A DNA stretch of 64,000 nucleotides from Parageobacillus thermantarcticus (GTDB taxonomy: Bacteria; Bacillota; Bacilli; Bacillales; Anoxybacillaceae). A program made the translations under genes and the position numbers. Positions 8,499 through 19,325 of this stretch are shown piece by piece (positions within the stretch are counted from its first letter, which is position 1; each line of letters starts with the position of its first letter). Where the stretch lies: positions 115,753 to 179,752 of the forward strand of contig NZ_FOJS01000003.1 in the NCBI RefSeq assembly GCF_900111865.1, in the 5' to 3' direction. A model generated the notes under the pieces. It saw only the letters and a program-made list of their open reading frames with translations, did no database searches and was not told the DNA's origin.

Positions 8499-9896
8499 TT
8501 ACAAAATGAATTCGCTCAAGTTTTTGTTTTTGACAATGTCGCCCAATTTTTGTTCGACATACTGCGGTGTAATGACGACTTTGTCTAACGTAATATCGGG
8601 AGCTTCAAACAGTAAATCTTCCAAGAGTTTTTCCATGATCGTATGAAGCCGTCTTGCCCCGATATTATCAGTCGTCTGATTGACTTCAAAAGCGACTTCG
8701 GCAATCTTACGAATAGCATCGTCAGAAAATTCAAGATTTATACCTTCCGTCGCCAAAAGTGCCTGATATTGTTTAATCAGCGCATTATTAGGCTCTACTA
8801 ATATTTTTACGAAATCGTCGACCGAAAGTTTCGTTAATTCGACGCGAATCGGAAAACGTCCTTGAAGTTCTGGAATTAAGTCAGACGGCTTCGCCATATG
8901 AAATGCGCCAGCGGCGATAAACAATATATGATCTGTCTTCACAGGACCGTATTTCGTCATCACCGTCGATCCCTCGACAATTGGCAAAATATCGCGCTGC
9001 ACCCCTTCTCGCGATACGTCTGCCGAAGAAGCGACTTGCCCGCTGCGCGCGATTTTATCGATTTCATCGATAAAAATGATGCCGGATTGTTCAGCAAGAC
9101 GAATTGCTTCTTGCGTTACCTCGTCCATGTCAATCAACTTTTGCGCTTCCTCATTCGTCAGCACTTTGCGCGCTTCGCTTACTTTCAATTTGCGCTTTTT
9201 GCGGCGCTTCGGAATGAGGCTGCTTAACGCGTCTTGCACGTTCATCCCCATTTGCTCAATGCCGGCGCCTTGTAAAAAATCAAAAAACATCGGCTGTTGT
9301 TCTTCCACTTCGATCGTGACAATTTCATCTTCGAGCTGGCCGTTGGCGAGCTGCCAAGCAACTTGTCTTCGTTTTTGTTCAATGTGCTCGTCCTCGTATG
9401 CTTGATTTGCGTCTTGCTGCGACGTTTGCATTCCGCCAAATAATAGTTCAAGAGGGTTTTTCATTGTTTGTTTTTGCTTTCCCGGCACTAACAGTTCGAC
9501 AAGCCGTTTATTTGCCTGCTGTTCAGCGCGATCTCTTACTTCATTCATCTTCCGCTCTTTTACCATTCGAACGGACGTCTCAACAAGATCGCGCACCATC
9601 GATTCGACATCGCGGCCAACATATCCGACTTCCGTAAACTTTGTCGCCTCCACTTTTACAAACGGAGCGCCGACCAATTTTGCCAACCGTCTGGCAATTT
9701 CCGTTTTCCCAACCCCTGTTGGGCCGATCATCAAAATGTTTTTCGGAACTACTTCATCCCGCAGTTTTTCATCAAGCAAACTGCGGCGATAACGGTTTCT
9801 TAACGCAATCGCAACCGCTTTCTTCGCTTCCTTTTGCCCGACGATAAATTGGTCAAGCTTTTCAACGATTTGCCGAGGTGTTAAAGCATCAGACAC
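8499..9896 (-). CDS. hslU: ATP-dependent protease ATPase subunit HslU (ClpY)
   Basis: 465 residues from the GTG at 9896 ([14 protein letters not shown]); GAGGAGGGG is about 6 bases upstream, and the longer ATG start would overlap hslV without a ribosome site. The AAA+ unfoldase has Walker A GPTGVGKT near residues 58-65, Walker [11 protein letters not shown], a charged insertion (I domain) between them, and the sensor-2 region [16 protein letters not shown]. The C-terminus ends in NKNLSEFIL, the type of tail that docks into HslV. It unfolds substrates for HslV. Confidence 0.97.
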   Translation of the reverse strand: MSDALTPRQIVEKLDQFIVGQKEAKKAVAIALRNRYRRSLLDEKLRDEVVPKNILMIGPTGVGKTEIARRLAKLVGAPFVKVEATKFTEVGYVGRDVESMVRDLVETSVRMVKERKMNEVRDRAEQQANKRLVELLVPGKQKQTMKNPLELLFGGMQTSQQDANQAYEDEHIEQKRRQVAWQLANGQLEDEIVTIEVEEQQPMFFDFLQGAGIEQMGMNVQDALSSLIPKRRKKRKLKVSEARKVLTNEEAQKLIDMDEVTQEAIRLAEQSGIIFIDEIDKIARSGQVASSADVSREGVQRDILPIVEGSTVMTKYGPVKTDHILFIAAGAFHMAKPSDLIPELQGRFPIRVELTKLSVDDFVKILVEPNNALIKQYQALLATEGINLEFSDDAIRKIAEVAFEVNQTTDNIGARRLHTIMEKLLEDLLFEAPDITLDKVVITPQYVEQKLGDIVKNKNLSEFIL

Positions 9897-9915
9897 CGCT
9901 GTCCCCTCCTCTCTT

Positions 9916-10458
9916 TTACAATTCTTCCACAATAATATGGCCATTCGTATACACACAAATGTTCGCGGCTATTTCTAACGCCGCTTTCGCGATTTCTTTC
10001 GCCGATAGCCGGTCTCCCGCGTACTGTTTTAACGCACGCCCTGCCGCCAGCGCGTAATTCCCGCCGGAACCGATCGCTAACATCCCGTCATCCGGCTCAA
10101 TCACTTCTCCCGTCCCTGAAATGAGAAGCAAATGACGTTCATCCATCACGATCAGCATCGCCTCTAGGCGGCGCAACACTTTATCGCTGCGCCATTCCTT
10201 TGCCAATTCGACAGCAGCGCGCGGCAAGTTTCCGTTAAATTCTTCGAGTTTGCCTTCAAACATTTCAAACAATGTAAACGCATCTGCGACCGACCCAGCA
10301 AAGCCCGCTAGCACTTTTCCTTGAAACAATCTCCGCACTTTTTTTGCCGTATGTTTCATCACAACGGCATTTCCAAATGTCACTTGACCGTCCCCTGCCA
10401 TCGCCGCTTTTCCATTATGATGAATCGCAAAAATCGTCGTCGCATGGAACTGTTCCAT
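9916..10458 (-). CDS. hslV: ATP-dependent protease peptidase subunit HslV (ClpQ)
   Basis: 180 residues, a proteasome-like threonine peptidase that forms a double hexamer capped by HslU. Family blocks include [28 protein letters not shown] and [14 protein letters not shown]. The B. subtilis homologue exposes a serine at position 2 as nucleophile; here residue 2 is Glu and the first Ser/Thr candidates are Thr7-Thr8, which align with the canonical catalytic Thr of other HslV proteins. If so, a short propeptide must be removed. The gene slightly precedes hslU and follows xerC. Confidence 0.96.
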   Translation of the reverse strand: MEQFHATTIFAIHHNGKAAMAGDGQVTFGNAVVMKHTAKKVRRLFQGKVLAGFAGSVADAFTLFEMFEGKLEEFNGNLPRAAVELAKEWRSDKVLRRLEAMLIVMDERHLLLISGTGEVIEPDDGMLAIGSGGNYALAAGRALKQYAGDRLSAKEIAKAALEIAANICVYTNGHIIVEEL

Positions 10459-10489
10459 CGCTACCTGCCCTCCTTTCGACTCGCGCGAC

Positions 10490-11392
10490 TTACGCTCGCG
10501 GATGCGTATGCAAATAAATATGGCGCAATCGGTCTTTCGTTACATGCGTATACACTTGCGTAGACGAAAGATGCGCATGCCCGAGCAGTTCTTGGACTGC
10601 GCGCATATCGGCTCCTTCATTTAGCAAATGTGTCGCAAATGTGTGTCTTAGCACGTGCGGGCTAACATGTTGCGTAAGCGCCGCTTTTTTTACTATTTCA
10701 TCCAAAATATAACGCATCCCTCGAGGCGTTAACGGATTGCCGCGGGCGTTGACAAACAAATAAGCATGGGCGACTTTTGCGTTTTGCAAAAGCTCGCGCC
10801 GCCCATGATGAATATAGCGCTCCAACGCTTCTTTGGCAAAGCGGCCAAACGGAACATAGCGTTGTTTATTTCCTTTGCCATGAATTAAAATGGTGGAACT
10901 TGAAAAATCAATGTCGGAAAGTTGAATGTGACAACATTCACTAACACGGACACCCGTCGCGTAAAGAAGCTCGAGAATCGCTTGGTTGCGCTGTCCGATC
11001 GCTGTATTCACATCATTGACATGAAAAAGGCTTTCTAATTCCTGTTCATATAAAAAATTAGGAATTTTTTGTTCTTTTTTCGGAAGCGCCGCAAGCGCAA
11101 ACGGATTTTCCGATACTTTCTTTTCCCGCAGCAAAAACTTATAGAAGCTTCGCAAACTGGAAATTTTTCGTGAAACGGAACGGCTTGACTGTTTTTGCTC
11201 ATACAGCTTCGTCAAATAAAGGCGAACATCGCTATACGTTACTTCATCCAAATCGTGAATCCCTTGTTCGTTCAAAAACTCAAAAAATTGTTCGATATCT
11301 CGTTGGTAACACACAATAGTATATTGTGAATAATTTTTTTCGATTTGTAAATATTCTATGAACGATTGTAACGCAATTTTCGAATTTTCCAT
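10490..11392 (-). CDS. xerC: Site-specific tyrosine recombinase XerC (CodV)
   Basis: 300 residues. The N-terminal SAM-like DNA-binding domain (1-90) is followed by the catalytic domain with Arg149 (ATGVRVSE), Lys173 (GKGNKQR), His246/Arg249 (HVLRH), His272 (LGHA) and nucleophile Tyr281 (TQVYTHV). With its partner it resolves chromosome dimers at dif near replication termination. It heads the xerC-hslV-hslU-codY cluster. Its ribosome site GAGGTG directly follows an inverted repeat shared with the end of trmFO. Confidence 0.97.
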   Translation of the reverse strand: MENSKIALQSFIEYLQIEKNYSQYTIVCYQRDIEQFFEFLNEQGIHDLDEVTYSDVRLYLTKLYEQKQSSRSVSRKISSLRSFYKFLLREKKVSENPFALAALPKKEQKIPNFLYEQELESLFHVNDVNTAIGQRNQAILELLYATGVRVSECCHIQLSDIDFSSSTILIHGKGNKQRYVPFGRFAKEALERYIHHGRRELLQNAKVAHAYLFVNARGNPLTPRGMRYILDEIVKKAALTQHVSPHVLRHTFATHLLNEGADMRAVQELLGHAHLSSTQVYTHVTKDRLRHIYLHTHPRA

Positions 11393-11405
11393 TTTTCACA
11401 CCTCA

Positions 11406-11445
11406 CAAGGGCTACTAAATAGTAACATATAATTAGCAGCCCTTG
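11406..11445. repeat. Inverted repeat spanning the trmFO end and xerC leader
   Basis: CAAGGGCTACTAA and its complement (one mismatch) are separated by 14 bases. One arm includes the last codons and stop of trmFO; the other ends just before the xerC ribosome site. There is no U-run in the minus direction, so a simple terminator is doubtful; an RNA structure next to the xerC start is possible. Confidence 0.5.
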
Positions 11446-12755
11446 CAATCACTTTTTATAAAATTCTGAATTGTATCCAACGCGCGCTGAGCGTAACGTT
11501 CATTACGCCGTTGTTTATCTTTAATTTTTTCCTCAAGCGGCGCAAACAAACCGAAATTGGCGTTCATCGGCTGAAAATGATTCGGATTTGCCGACGTAAT
11601 ATAATGCGCCATGCTGCCAATCGCCGTTTCACGAGGAAAAACAACGAGGTCTTGCCCCAATACGAGCCGCGCCGCATTGATGCCGGCGACAAGCCCCGAT
11701 GCCGCCGATTCGACATAACCTTCAACCCCGGTCATTTGTCCAGCGAAAAATAAATCGTCGCGTTCTTTATATTGATACGTCGGACGTAATAATTTTGGGG
11801 AGTTGATAAACGTATTGCGATGCATCACCCCGTAGCGGACAATTTCCGCGTTTTCGAGCCCCGGAATCAAGCGAATTACTTCCTTTTGCGGCCCCCATTT
11901 CAAATGGGTTTGGAATCCGACAATGTTGTAAAGCGTGCCTGCTGCGTTGTCCTGACGAAGCTGGACGACCGCGTATGGCCGTTTTCCTGTGCGCGGGTCT
12001 TCCAAACCGACCGGCTTCATCGGCCCAAAAAGAAGCGTCTGTTTTCCGCGCCGCGCCATTACTTCAATCGGCATGCAACCTTCAAAATAAATTTCCTTTT
12101 CAAATTCTTTTAACGGCACTGTTTCCGCCGAAATAAGCGCTTCGTAAAAACGGTCGAATTCTTCTTCAGTCATCGGGCAGTTGATATAGGCGGCTTCCCC
12201 TTTATCATAGCGCGATTTCACATACACTTTTTCCATATTAATGCTGTCTTTTTCAACAATCGGAGCGGCGGCGTCGTAAAAGTACAAATATTCTTCTCCT
12301 GTCAGTTCCTTGAGCCGCTCCGACAGTGACGGCGACGTCAGCGGTCCTGTCGCGATAATGGTCGGGCCGTCAGGGATGTCGGTAACCTCTTCGCGAATGA
12401 CGGTTACGTTCGGGTGGTTTTGCACCAAATTAGTGACGCGTGCGGCAAACTCATGCCGATCTACAGCAAGCGCGCTCCCTGCCGGAACCGAGCATTCATC
12501 TGCCGCTTTCATAATGACGGAATTCAAGCGCCGCATTTCTTCTTTTAATACCCCAACTGCGTTCGTCAACGAATTCGCGCGCAGCGAGTTGCTGCAAACA
12601 AGCTCAGCAAATTTATCGGTATGGTGGGCAGGCGTTTGCTTTATCGGTCGCATTTCATAAAGACGAACATGGATGCCGCGGTTTGCAAGCTGCCATGCCG
12701 CCTCGCTGCCTGCTAAGCCAGCGCCAACAACATTTACCGTTCGTTCATTCACCAT
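11433..12755 (-). CDS. trmFO: Folate/FAD-dependent tRNA m5U54 methyltransferase TrmFO (Gid)
   Basis: 440 residues from ATG 12755; AAGGAGG is 5 bases upstream (the next codon, GTG, is an alternative start). The FAD-binding N-terminus reads [18 protein letters not shown], followed by [20 protein letters not shown], a TrmFO signature. It methylates U54 of tRNA with methylenetetrahydrofolate as carbon donor. The terminal CKGC tail is close to the inverted repeat before xerC. It sits between topA and xerC as in B. subtilis. Confidence 0.97.
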   Translation of the reverse strand: MVNERTVNVVGAGLAGSEAAWQLANRGIHVRLYEMRPIKQTPAHHTDKFAELVCSNSLRANSLTNAVGVLKEEMRRLNSVIMKAADECSVPAGSALAVDRHEFAARVTNLVQNHPNVTVIREEVTDIPDGPTIIATGPLTSPSLSERLKELTGEEYLYFYDAAAPIVEKDSINMEKVYVKSRYDKGEAAYINCPMTEEEFDRFYEALISAETVPLKEFEKEIYFEGCMPIEVMARRGKQTLLFGPMKPVGLEDPRTGKRPYAVVQLRQDNAAGTLYNIVGFQTHLKWGPQKEVIRLIPGLENAEIVRYGVMHRNTFINSPKLLRPTYQYKERDDLFFAGQMTGVEGYVESAASGLVAGINAARLVLGQDLVVFPRETAIGSMAHYITSANPNHFQPMNANFGLFAPLEEKIKDKQRRNERYAQRALDTIQNFIKSDCKGC

Positions 12756-12774
12756 ATATTCCTCCTTGTATTCA

Positions 12775-14850
12775 TTAAGATTGTGGTTCTTCTTCATAGT
12801 CGCATGATATGCATTGCACTTGTACGCCTTTTTTCAATTTCTTTTCCACTAACACCCCTTCGCATTTCGGGCAGCGACGGGCAAGCGGCTTATCCCATGA
12901 GACGAAATCACATTGCGGGAAACGGTCGCATCCGTAAAAGATCCGCTTTTTCTTGCTGCTGCGTTCGACAATATTGCCTTCATGGCATTTCGGACATTTG
13001 ACACCGATTTCCTTGACGATCGGCTTTGTGTTGCGGCATTCTGGAAAATTCGAGCAAGCGACAAATTTGCCGAAGCGTCCCATTTTATACACCATTGGGC
13101 TGCCGCATATCTCGCAATCGATTCCTGCCGGCTCGTCTTTAATCTCGACTTCTTTCATTTCTTTTTCCGCAAGTTGCAACCGTTTTTCAAATTCGCGGTA
13201 AAATTCGTCGACTACTTTGACCCATTGCACTTTTCCTTCTTCAATTTCGTCTAAATTCTTTTCCATTTTTGCCGTAAATTCCACATCAATTATTTCCGGG
13301 AAAAACTCTAAAATAAGTTCCACTACGATTTCTCCAAGTTCTGTCGGAACAAAGCGTTTATTTTCTAGCACGACATAGTTTCGCTTTTGAATCGTATCAA
13401 TCGTCGGCGCGTATGTAGACGGTCTGCCGATGCCAAGTTCTTCTAGCGTTTTCACAAGCCGCGCTTCCGTGTAGCGAGGAGGCGGCTGAGTGAAATGCTG
13501 TTTCGGTTCAATATCTTTGCTAACGACGGTTTCTCCTTCCTGCAAATCTGGAAGAAGGCGGTCCTGTTCATCCGTTTGATCATCCGTTCCTTCCACATAT
13601 ACTTTCATAAAGCCAGGAAATTTTACTTTCGAACCGCTTGCCCGAAAGATCACCCCTTCGTTTTCCAGCTCCACGCTCATCGTATCGAGCAGCGCCGCCG
13701 CCATTTGGCTTGCGATAAAACGTTCCCAAATTAGCTTGTACAAACGAAACTGGTCGCGGGTTAAATACGGCTTTACCTTCTCTGGATCGCGAAACACAGA
13801 CGTCGGACGAATCGCTTCATGCGCGTCTTGCGCATTCGCGCTTTTCTTTTCTTTTCGCTTTTCTTGCGCGACAAACTCTTTTCCAAACGTCGCTTCTATA
13901 TAAGAGAACGCCTCTTGTTGCGCGCTTTCCGATACTCTTGTCGAGTCGGTGCGCATATAAGTAATCAACCCAACCGTTCCTTCGCTACCAAGATCAATTC
14001 CTTCGTATAGCTGCTGGGCGATCATCATCGTTTTTTTCGTGCGAAAATTGAGTTTGCGCGCTGCTTCTTGCTGCAAGGATGAAGTCGTAAACGGCGGCAC
14101 CGGGTTTCGTTTCCGTTCCTTTTTTGTCACCGATTTCACCGTAAACTGACTGCCGCTTATGCGCTGTAAAACCGCGGAAACGTCCGCTTCGTTTTTTAAG
14201 TCAAGCTTTTGCCCGTCCACTCCATAGAAAGATGCGGTAAACGTTTCGCTTCCTTTCACAAATTCCGCTTGAATCGTCCAATACTCTTCCGGCTGAAATT
14301 GTTTAATCTCTTTTTCACGGTCGATGATCAAACGCAGCGCTACGGACTGAACGCGCCCTGCGCTTAAGCCTTTCTTCACCTTTTTCCAAAGCAGCGGGCT
14401 AATGTTGTAGCCGACGAGACGATCCAACACGCGGCGCGCTTGCTGTGCGTCCACTAAATTCATATCGATCGCACGCGGATGTTGAAATGACTCTTTAATC
14501 GCGTCTTTCGTAATTTCGTTAAAGACAACACGACAGTTGGAGTGAATATCAAGGTCAAGCATGTTAGCTAAATGCCAAGCAATCGCTTCCCCTTCGCGGT
14601 CCGGGTCTGCGGCAAGAAACACTTTTTTTGCTTTTTTCGCTGCTGTTTTCAACTCTTTAATGATCTGTCCTTTTCCACGAATCGTGATATACTTTGGCTC
14701 ATAGCCGTTATTTATATCAACGCCCATTTGGCTTTTTGGCAGATCGCGAACGTGTCCCATCGAAGCTTTTACTTTATATTTTTTTCCTAAATATCGTTCG
14801 ATCGTTTTCGCTTTCGCCGGCGATTCCACGATGACAAGATAGTCAGACAT
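12775..14850 (-). CDS. topA: DNA topoisomerase I
   Basis: 691 residues from ATG 14850, preceded by GGGAGG. The Toprim domain opens the protein ([20 protein letters not shown]), with [13 protein letters not shown] further on; the active tyrosine lies in [12 protein letters not shown]. The C-terminus has three Cys4-type zinc ribbons (starts [24 protein letters not shown]). The enzyme relaxes negative supercoils. Its ribosome site is immediately downstream of the stop of the dprA remnant. Confidence 0.98.
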   Translation of the reverse strand: MSDYLVIVESPAKAKTIERYLGKKYKVKASMGHVRDLPKSQMGVDINNGYEPKYITIRGKGQIIKELKTAAKKAKKVFLAADPDREGEAIAWHLANMLDLDIHSNCRVVFNEITKDAIKESFQHPRAIDMNLVDAQQARRVLDRLVGYNISPLLWKKVKKGLSAGRVQSVALRLIIDREKEIKQFQPEEYWTIQAEFVKGSETFTASFYGVDGQKLDLKNEADVSAVLQRISGSQFTVKSVTKKERKRNPVPPFTTSSLQQEAARKLNFRTKKTMMIAQQLYEGIDLGSEGTVGLITYMRTDSTRVSESAQQEAFSYIEATFGKEFVAQEKRKEKKSANAQDAHEAIRPTSVFRDPEKVKPYLTRDQFRLYKLIWERFIASQMAAALLDTMSVELENEGVIFRASGSKVKFPGFMKVYVEGTDDQTDEQDRLLPDLQEGETVVSKDIEPKQHFTQPPPRYTEARLVKTLEELGIGRPSTYAPTIDTIQKRNYVVLENKRFVPTELGEIVVELILEFFPEIIDVEFTAKMEKNLDEIEEGKVQWVKVVDEFYREFEKRLQLAEKEMKEVEIKDEPAGIDCEICGSPMVYKMGRFGKFVACSNFPECRNTKPIVKEIGVKCPKCHEGNIVERSSKKKRIFYGCDRFPQCDFVSWDKPLARRCPKCEGVLVEKKLKKGVQVQCISCDYEEEPQS

Positions 14851-14863
14851 CAAACTTCCTCCC

Positions 14864-15112
14864 TTAAGAGGTAAATTTAAAATCTTCATTATATGTTTTT
14901 ATCATACTTTGAATATGAAGGGAATGTAAATCTTGGAAGAAGAGTGTATATTGTTGTGAGGAGAATGGAAGATATGTTTGCAATACAGAAGGCGAAAGGG
15001 TAAAGATAGAGGAAAAGGTAGGGTCGATTTGAAACAACCGATGAATCGTTTTCCAGCTTGCTCCGCGACAATGATGAAGATGAATGAGACGCTCGCGAAC
15101 CGATGAGTACAT
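14864..15112 (-). pseudogene. dprA: Truncated N-terminal remnant of DNA processing protein DprA (Smf)
   Basis: 82 codons with an intact ribosome site (GGGAGATACG) and ATG. Residues 7-70 (LIHLHHCRGASWKTIHRLF, then a DLHS motif) resemble the N-terminal SAM-like part of Bacillus DprA, which normally has about 290-300 residues. The Rossmann-fold ssDNA/RecA-loading domain is absent: the frame ends after YNEDFKFTS and the topA ribosome site follows within 6 bases. This matches the usual sucD-dprA-topA order with most of dprA deleted. DprA loads RecA on incoming DNA during transformation, so loss suggests impaired natural competence unless another copy exists. Confidence 0.8.
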
Positions 15113-15204
15113 CGTATCTCCCTTTCCGTTTTTATTTTAAAAAATTTTTTACGAAAACATTCGCGGCACGGCTGAATCAGCAGACGGATTCGGCGGAAAA
15201 ACAG

Positions 15205-15242
15205 AAAAGAAAATCGCCCCGCATGAAAAACGGTGCGGGACG
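15205..15242 (-). terminator. Intrinsic terminator after sucD
   Basis: CGTCCCGCA and TGCGGGGCG pair (one G-U) around a T-rich loop, followed in the minus direction by ATTTTCTTTTC. It separates sucCD from the dprA remnant and topA. Confidence 0.7.
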
Positions 15243-15249
15243 ACGTCTA

Positions 15250-16152
15250 TTAATGCGTTTTGCATTTTTCGTATAGTCCTCGTTCTTTCAGAACAGAAAT
15301 TAACGTTTCGCCGATGACCGCCGGCGTTTCGGCAACTTTAATGCCGCATTCGTTCATTTTCTTAATTTTTTCCGCTGCCGTTCCTTTGCCGCCGGAAATA
15401 ATCGCGCCAGCATGTCCCATCCGTTTTCCTGGAGGTGCCGTTTGGCCGCCGATAAAGCCGACAACCGGTTTTTTCATGTTGGCTTTTACCCATTCCGCCG
15501 CTTCTTCTTCCGCCGTGCCGCCAATCTCGCCAATCATAATGACGGCATACGTTTCTTCGTCTTCGTTAAACGCCTTCAATACATCAATGAAATTCGTGCC
15601 ATTTACAGGGTCGCCGCCGATTCCGACCGCCGTCGACTGGCCGATGCCCGCTTGCGTCAATTGATGAACGGCTTCATACGTTAACGTGCCGGAGCGGGAA
15701 ACGATGCCAACGTGACCTTTTTTATGAATGTAGCCTGGCATAATGCCGATTTTACATTCTTCCGGCGTAATGACACCAGGGCAGTTCGGCCCGATGAGGC
15801 GAGTTTTCTTACCTTCCATGTAGCGTTTCACTTTCACCATATCCAAAACCGGGATGCCTTCTGTAATGCAAACGACAAGGTCCAATTGTGCATCGACCGC
15901 TTCCATAATCGCGTCAGCGGCAAACGCCGGCGGAACATAAATGACAGAAGCGTTCGCTCCCGTTTTTTCCACCGCTTCGGAAACGGTGTTAAACACCGGC
16001 ACTCCTTCGACTTCCGTACCGCCTTTTCCCGGCGTTACACCGCCGACAATTTTCGTGCCGTACTCGATCATTTGTTTTGTATGGAATAATCCTTGTGAAC
16101 CTGTAATCCCTTGGACGATCACTTTTGTATCTTTATTAATAAAAACGCTCAC
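15250..16152 (-). CDS. sucD: Succinyl-CoA ligase (ADP-forming) alpha subunit
   Basis: 300 residues. The N-terminal CoA-binding Rossmann domain shows [18 protein letters not shown]; the phosphohistidine loop [14 protein letters not shown] is near residues 245-258. With SucC it interconverts succinyl-CoA and succinate with nucleotide phosphorylation in the TCA cycle. It lies 17 bases after sucC, sharing its promoter, and ends at a terminator. Confidence 0.98.
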   Translation of the reverse strand: MSVFINKDTKVIVQGITGSQGLFHTKQMIEYGTKIVGGVTPGKGGTEVEGVPVFNTVSEAVEKTGANASVIYVPPAFAADAIMEAVDAQLDLVVCITEGIPVLDMVKVKRYMEGKKTRLIGPNCPGVITPEECKIGIMPGYIHKKGHVGIVSRSGTLTYEAVHQLTQAGIGQSTAVGIGGDPVNGTNFIDVLKAFNEDEETYAVIMIGEIGGTAEEEAAEWVKANMKKPVVGFIGGQTAPPGKRMGHAGAIISGGKGTAAEKIKKMNECGIKVAETPAVIGETLISVLKERGLYEKCKTH

Positions 16153-16169
16153 GTTTCTCCCTCACCTTC

Positions 16170-17330
16170 TTAACGTACTAATTCGACGATTTTTTGCGCG
16201 CCGTCTGCCATCGATTCAGCGGCAATAATATTTAAGCCAGATTCTTGCAAAATCTTTTTCCCTAATTCTACGTTCGTTCCTTCGAGGCGAACGACAAGCG
16301 GAAGGTTTAAGCCGACTTGCTTCGTCGCTTCGACGATTCCGTTGGCGATGACGTCGCATTTCATAATGCCGCCGAAAATGTTGACGAAAATTCCTTTTAC
16401 TTTCGGATCGGAAAGAATGATTTTAAACGCTTCCGTCACTTTTTCCGTCGTCGCGCCGCCGCCGACATCCAAGAAGTTGGCCGGTTCGCCGCCGTAATAT
16501 TTGATGATGTCCATCGTCGCCATCGCAAGGCCGGCGCCGTTTACCATGCAGCCGATGTTTCCGTCAAGCGCGATATAGTTTAAATCATATTTCGACGCTT
16601 CCACTTCCTTCGGATCTTCTTCATCTAAATCGCGATATTCTAAAATGTCTTTATGACGGTACAGCGCATTCGAATCAAAGTTTAATTTCGCGTCCAACGC
16701 CATTACTTTGCCGGCGCCCGTCACGACAAGCGGATTGATTTCCGCGATCGAGCAGTCTTTTTCGACAAACACTTGATAAAGCCCCATCATAAATTTGGCG
16801 GCCTGATTGACAAGCTCTTTCGGAATGTTGATGTTAAACGCTAAACGGCGCGCTTGGAACGCTTGCAAACCTACCGCCGGATCAATATACTCTTTAAAAA
16901 TTTTCTCCGGCGTTTTCGCCGCCACTTCTTCGATTTCGGTACCACCTTCTTCCGATCCCATCAATACGACGCGCGAAGTAGCGCGATCAACAACAAAGCC
17001 GATGTAATATTCTTTTTTAATGTCGCAACCTTCTTCAATGAGCAAGCGTTTTACTTCTTTTCCTTCCGGGCCCGTTTGATGCGTAACAAGCACTTTCCCT
17101 AACAGTTCGCTCGCATATGTACGAACTTCATCCAAACTTTTCGCTACCTTTACCCCTCCGGCTTTTCCGCGCCCGCCGGCGTGGATTTGCGCTTTCACAA
17201 CACAAACAGGGCTTCCTAATTCTTTTGCCGCCTCCACCGCTTCCTCAACGGTAAACGCTACGCGGCCATTCGGCACGCTAACGCCGTAGTTTCTGAGGAT
17301 TTCTTTTGCTTGATATTCATGAATATTCAT
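16170..17330 (-). CDS. sucC: Succinyl-CoA ligase (ADP-forming) beta subunit
   Basis: 386 residues, standard length. The ATP-grasp domain covers roughly residues 1-240 ([17 protein letters not shown], then [10 protein letters not shown]); the C-terminal ligase domain has [18 protein letters not shown] and [13 protein letters not shown]. It provides nucleotide and succinate sites of the TCA-cycle enzyme. AGGAGG precedes the ATG, and a plausible sigma-A promoter lies at 17377-17404. Confidence 0.98.
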   Translation of the reverse strand: MNIHEYQAKEILRNYGVSVPNGRVAFTVEEAVEAAKELGSPVCVVKAQIHAGGRGKAGGVKVAKSLDEVRTYASELLGKVLVTHQTGPEGKEVKRLLIEEGCDIKKEYYIGFVVDRATSRVVLMGSEEGGTEIEEVAAKTPEKIFKEYIDPAVGLQAFQARRLAFNINIPKELVNQAAKFMMGLYQVFVEKDCSIAEINPLVVTGAGKVMALDAKLNFDSNALYRHKDILEYRDLDEEDPKEVEASKYDLNYIALDGNIGCMVNGAGLAMATMDIIKYYGGEPANFLDVGGGATTEKVTEAFKIILSDPKVKGIFVNIFGGIMKCDVIANGIVEATKQVGLNLPLVVRLEGTNVELGKKILQESGLNIIAAESMADGAQKIVELVR

Positions 17331-17376
17331 GCGCCAACCTCCTAGTACAAAACTAAAAAAGTTCTAGCGTTTTCAT

Positions 17377-17404
17377 TTTATAATGATAATTTCCACATTG
17401 TCCA
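17377..17404 (-). promoter_or_regulatory. Candidate sigma-A promoter of sucCD
   Basis: On the minus strand TGGACA and TATAAA are 16 bases apart, about 45 bases before the sucC start. Confidence 0.6.
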
Positions 17405-17448
17405 CCATTTCGACATAAAATTGAAAAATTTCAAAAGGGAAAACCTTT

Positions 17449-17730
17449 TCAGTTACCGTCATTCATTTTTACATGTTTGTCCAAACGATAAATAAATGCA
17501 AACACCTCGGCGACGAGACGATACAAATCTTCAGGGATGGCTTCGTTTATTTCCAATTCGCTCAATAATTGGACGAGCGACGGATCTTCTTGTATCGGAA
17601 TCCCATGTTGTTTAGCGGCATCGATGATCGCCTCCGCCACATACCCTTTACCTTTGGCGACTACCACTGGGGCTTCATGAATGTTCGCATCATAGGAAAG
17701 CGCGACCGCTTGTTTTTTGTCGTTTTTCAT
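17449..17730 (-). CDS. ylqH: YlqH, stand-alone FlhB C-terminal-like protein
   Basis: 93 residues. The sequence AVALSYDANIHEAPVVVAKGKGYVAEAIIDAAKQHGIPIQEDP-type pattern is that of the cytoplasmic C-terminal domain of FlhB/EscU export-switch proteins, without membrane spans. The auto-cleavage motif NPTH is not present (YDANIHEAP is at the matching place). It overlaps the end of ylqG by four bases, so the two are coupled. Function is unproven; it may interact with the flagellar export apparatus. Paralogues of this kind are common in Firmicutes. Confidence 0.85.
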   Translation of the reverse strand: MKNDKKQAVALSYDANIHEAPVVVAKGKGYVAEAIIDAAKQHGIPIQEDPSLVQLLSELEINEAIPEDLYRLVAEVFAFIYRLDKHVKMNDGN

Positions 17731-19325
17731 ATGCGGTAATCCACCCCGCTATAACGTTGTGCAAACACGAAATCGACAGGCTTCTTTTTTTGTTTAGGCG
17801 CTTCGATTTTCAACGCGGATAACGTATACCCGTGCTCTTCAAGCCGTTCTTTCAGCATCGGTTGAAAAGCGTTGGCGATATCGGACAAATGCGGAGTGTC
17901 GTTGATGACGGAAACATGGACAATGCGTTGTTGTACACGCACGTCCACTACCGTTTCTTTCAATTTGTCTAGATGTAAATAAAAAACGATGCGACAATAA
18001 TCTGGGTCGATTTTCCCATTTTTTTGCCGTTTTCCTTGCCAGTGAATCGCAACATCTGTCCGTTGTTCTCCAATCTGAAGCGGAATTTGCATAAATATAT
18101 GCTGAAGCGGCCCTTCGACTTGGGATAATAGTTGCTGGCCGGTTACGTGATGCAGAAGCGTCCGCAACGTTTCTTTTAACTCCGGTTCATGCGCGTTTTC
18201 TAACGCTCGCAAAAGAAGCGATTTTAACGATGTCAACTTCTCTTCCGCAATCGTTTTTGTTTCTATCGCTAGGCGTATATTTGCCTCGTGCTGAAGCCCA
18301 AGCTTCGGAAGCGTTTCTTTTAACATATGAAAAACCGATGAAGCAACATGATGGTCGGATTTTGCTAAAATAGCGGAAAAAAGCCGTTGTTCTTCATCCG
18401 CAAGAGAGCCGTTGACATATGATGTGTAAATAGTTTGAAAACGTTCCAAAAATTTCTGTTCTTCCAAGTTTGGAAAGAACGGCTGTAAATATTGCTTGAT
18501 TTGCTGTAAATTCCCGTTTTTCACGGCATCTTGCAATTTCACTAGCTGTTCAGAGCTTATACCGCTTTGGGCGGCAGGCAGCCCGAGCCTGTTCAGCAGC
18601 TGCTGGGCTATCTTTCGTTCGGGCTGCCACAATGATTCCAGCAATTTTACGAGAACCTCATACGCGTTTCTCGGGCTGTTCGTTATATCTTGCAAATAGC
18701 GGTGCAACGTTTGCAACGATTCCGTTTGCCGTTCCGGCGGCAAAGACGCTAACAGTTTTTCGGCATGTTGCAATTGCCGAAAAAGCGGTGCATCGTTTTG
18801 CACTGCCAACAATGAGGCGAAAATATCCTTCGTAAGCGGAAAATGCCGGGCAACCATGTAGCGAAAGGTTTCCCAGCCTTTTTGCTTATCTTCTAATGGC
18901 CTGATCCATTGAACCGCTTTTCCTATATCTTCTTTAGCGATCGGTATTTTTTCTTGTAACACAAAACGGAGAAAAGAATGCGCATCGCTTGGCAATTTCC
19001 ATTTTCGCATCAAATATTGCACCGCTTCATCGACATCGAAGGGAGGTGATGGATGATTTCCTCCCTCTTTATCAATGATTTTCCAATAAATTGTATCGTT
19101 TTCGGCCACGACTTCGAATAAATAATGCTTCCCTACTTGCAACGGAGTTCGCAGCCGTGCTGTTACGACTTCATTTCCGACGCGAACAAGAGCAAGTTTT
19201 TCCTTTTCGGTTTCCCCTTGTATACTTTCGATTTTTCCATAGACGACTTGTCCGTGGCGGAACCGCTCGCGTGCCGCATCGCCGGCCGGAAAGATCGGCA
19301 GCGTTCTGTCAATGCGGTTCATCAT
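17727..19325 (-). CDS. ylqG: YlqG, FliK-like protein with C-terminal Flg_hook-type domain
   Basis: 532 residues. The N-terminus is a beta-rich segment (about 22-85), the centre is helical and variable, and the last 110 residues follow the FliK C-terminal pattern: alternating strands ([19 protein letters not shown], then RIVHVSV) followed by an amphipathic helix ([19 protein letters not shown]). That domain in FliK contacts FlhB. The call as FliK-like is my reading of this pattern and of its coupling to the FlhB-C-like ylqH. It starts at AAGGAG-ATG within the end of rnhB. Usually annotated as hypothetical. Confidence 0.75.
   Translation of the reverse strand: MMNRIDRTLPIFPAGDAARERFRHGQVVYGKIESIQGETEKEKLALVRVGNEVVTARLRTPLQVGKHYLFEVVAENDTIYWKIIDKEGGNHPSPPFDVDEAVQYLMRKWKLPSDAHSFLRFVLQEKIPIAKEDIGKAVQWIRPLEDKQKGWETFRYMVARHFPLTKDIFASLLAVQNDAPLFRQLQHAEKLLASLPPERQTESLQTLHRYLQDITNSPRNAYEVLVKLLESLWQPERKIAQQLLNRLGLPAAQSGISSEQLVKLQDAVKNGNLQQIKQYLQPFFPNLEEQKFLERFQTIYTSYVNGSLADEEQRLFSAILAKSDHHVASSVFHMLKETLPKLGLQHEANIRLAIETKTIAEEKLTSLKSLLLRALENAHEPELKETLRTLLHHVTGQQLLSQVEGPLQHIFMQIPLQIGEQRTDVAIHWQGKRQKNGKIDPDYCRIVFYLHLDKLKETVVDVRVQQRIVHVSVINDTPHLSDIANAFQPMLKERLEEHGYTLSALKIEAPKQKKKPVDFVFAQRYSGVDYRI

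Noticed and set aside
17405..17448. Hairpin AAAAGG-TTTTC-CCTTTT after ylqH as a terminator
   Set aside because: The stem is only 6 bp with poor GC and could be chance in an AT-rich gap.
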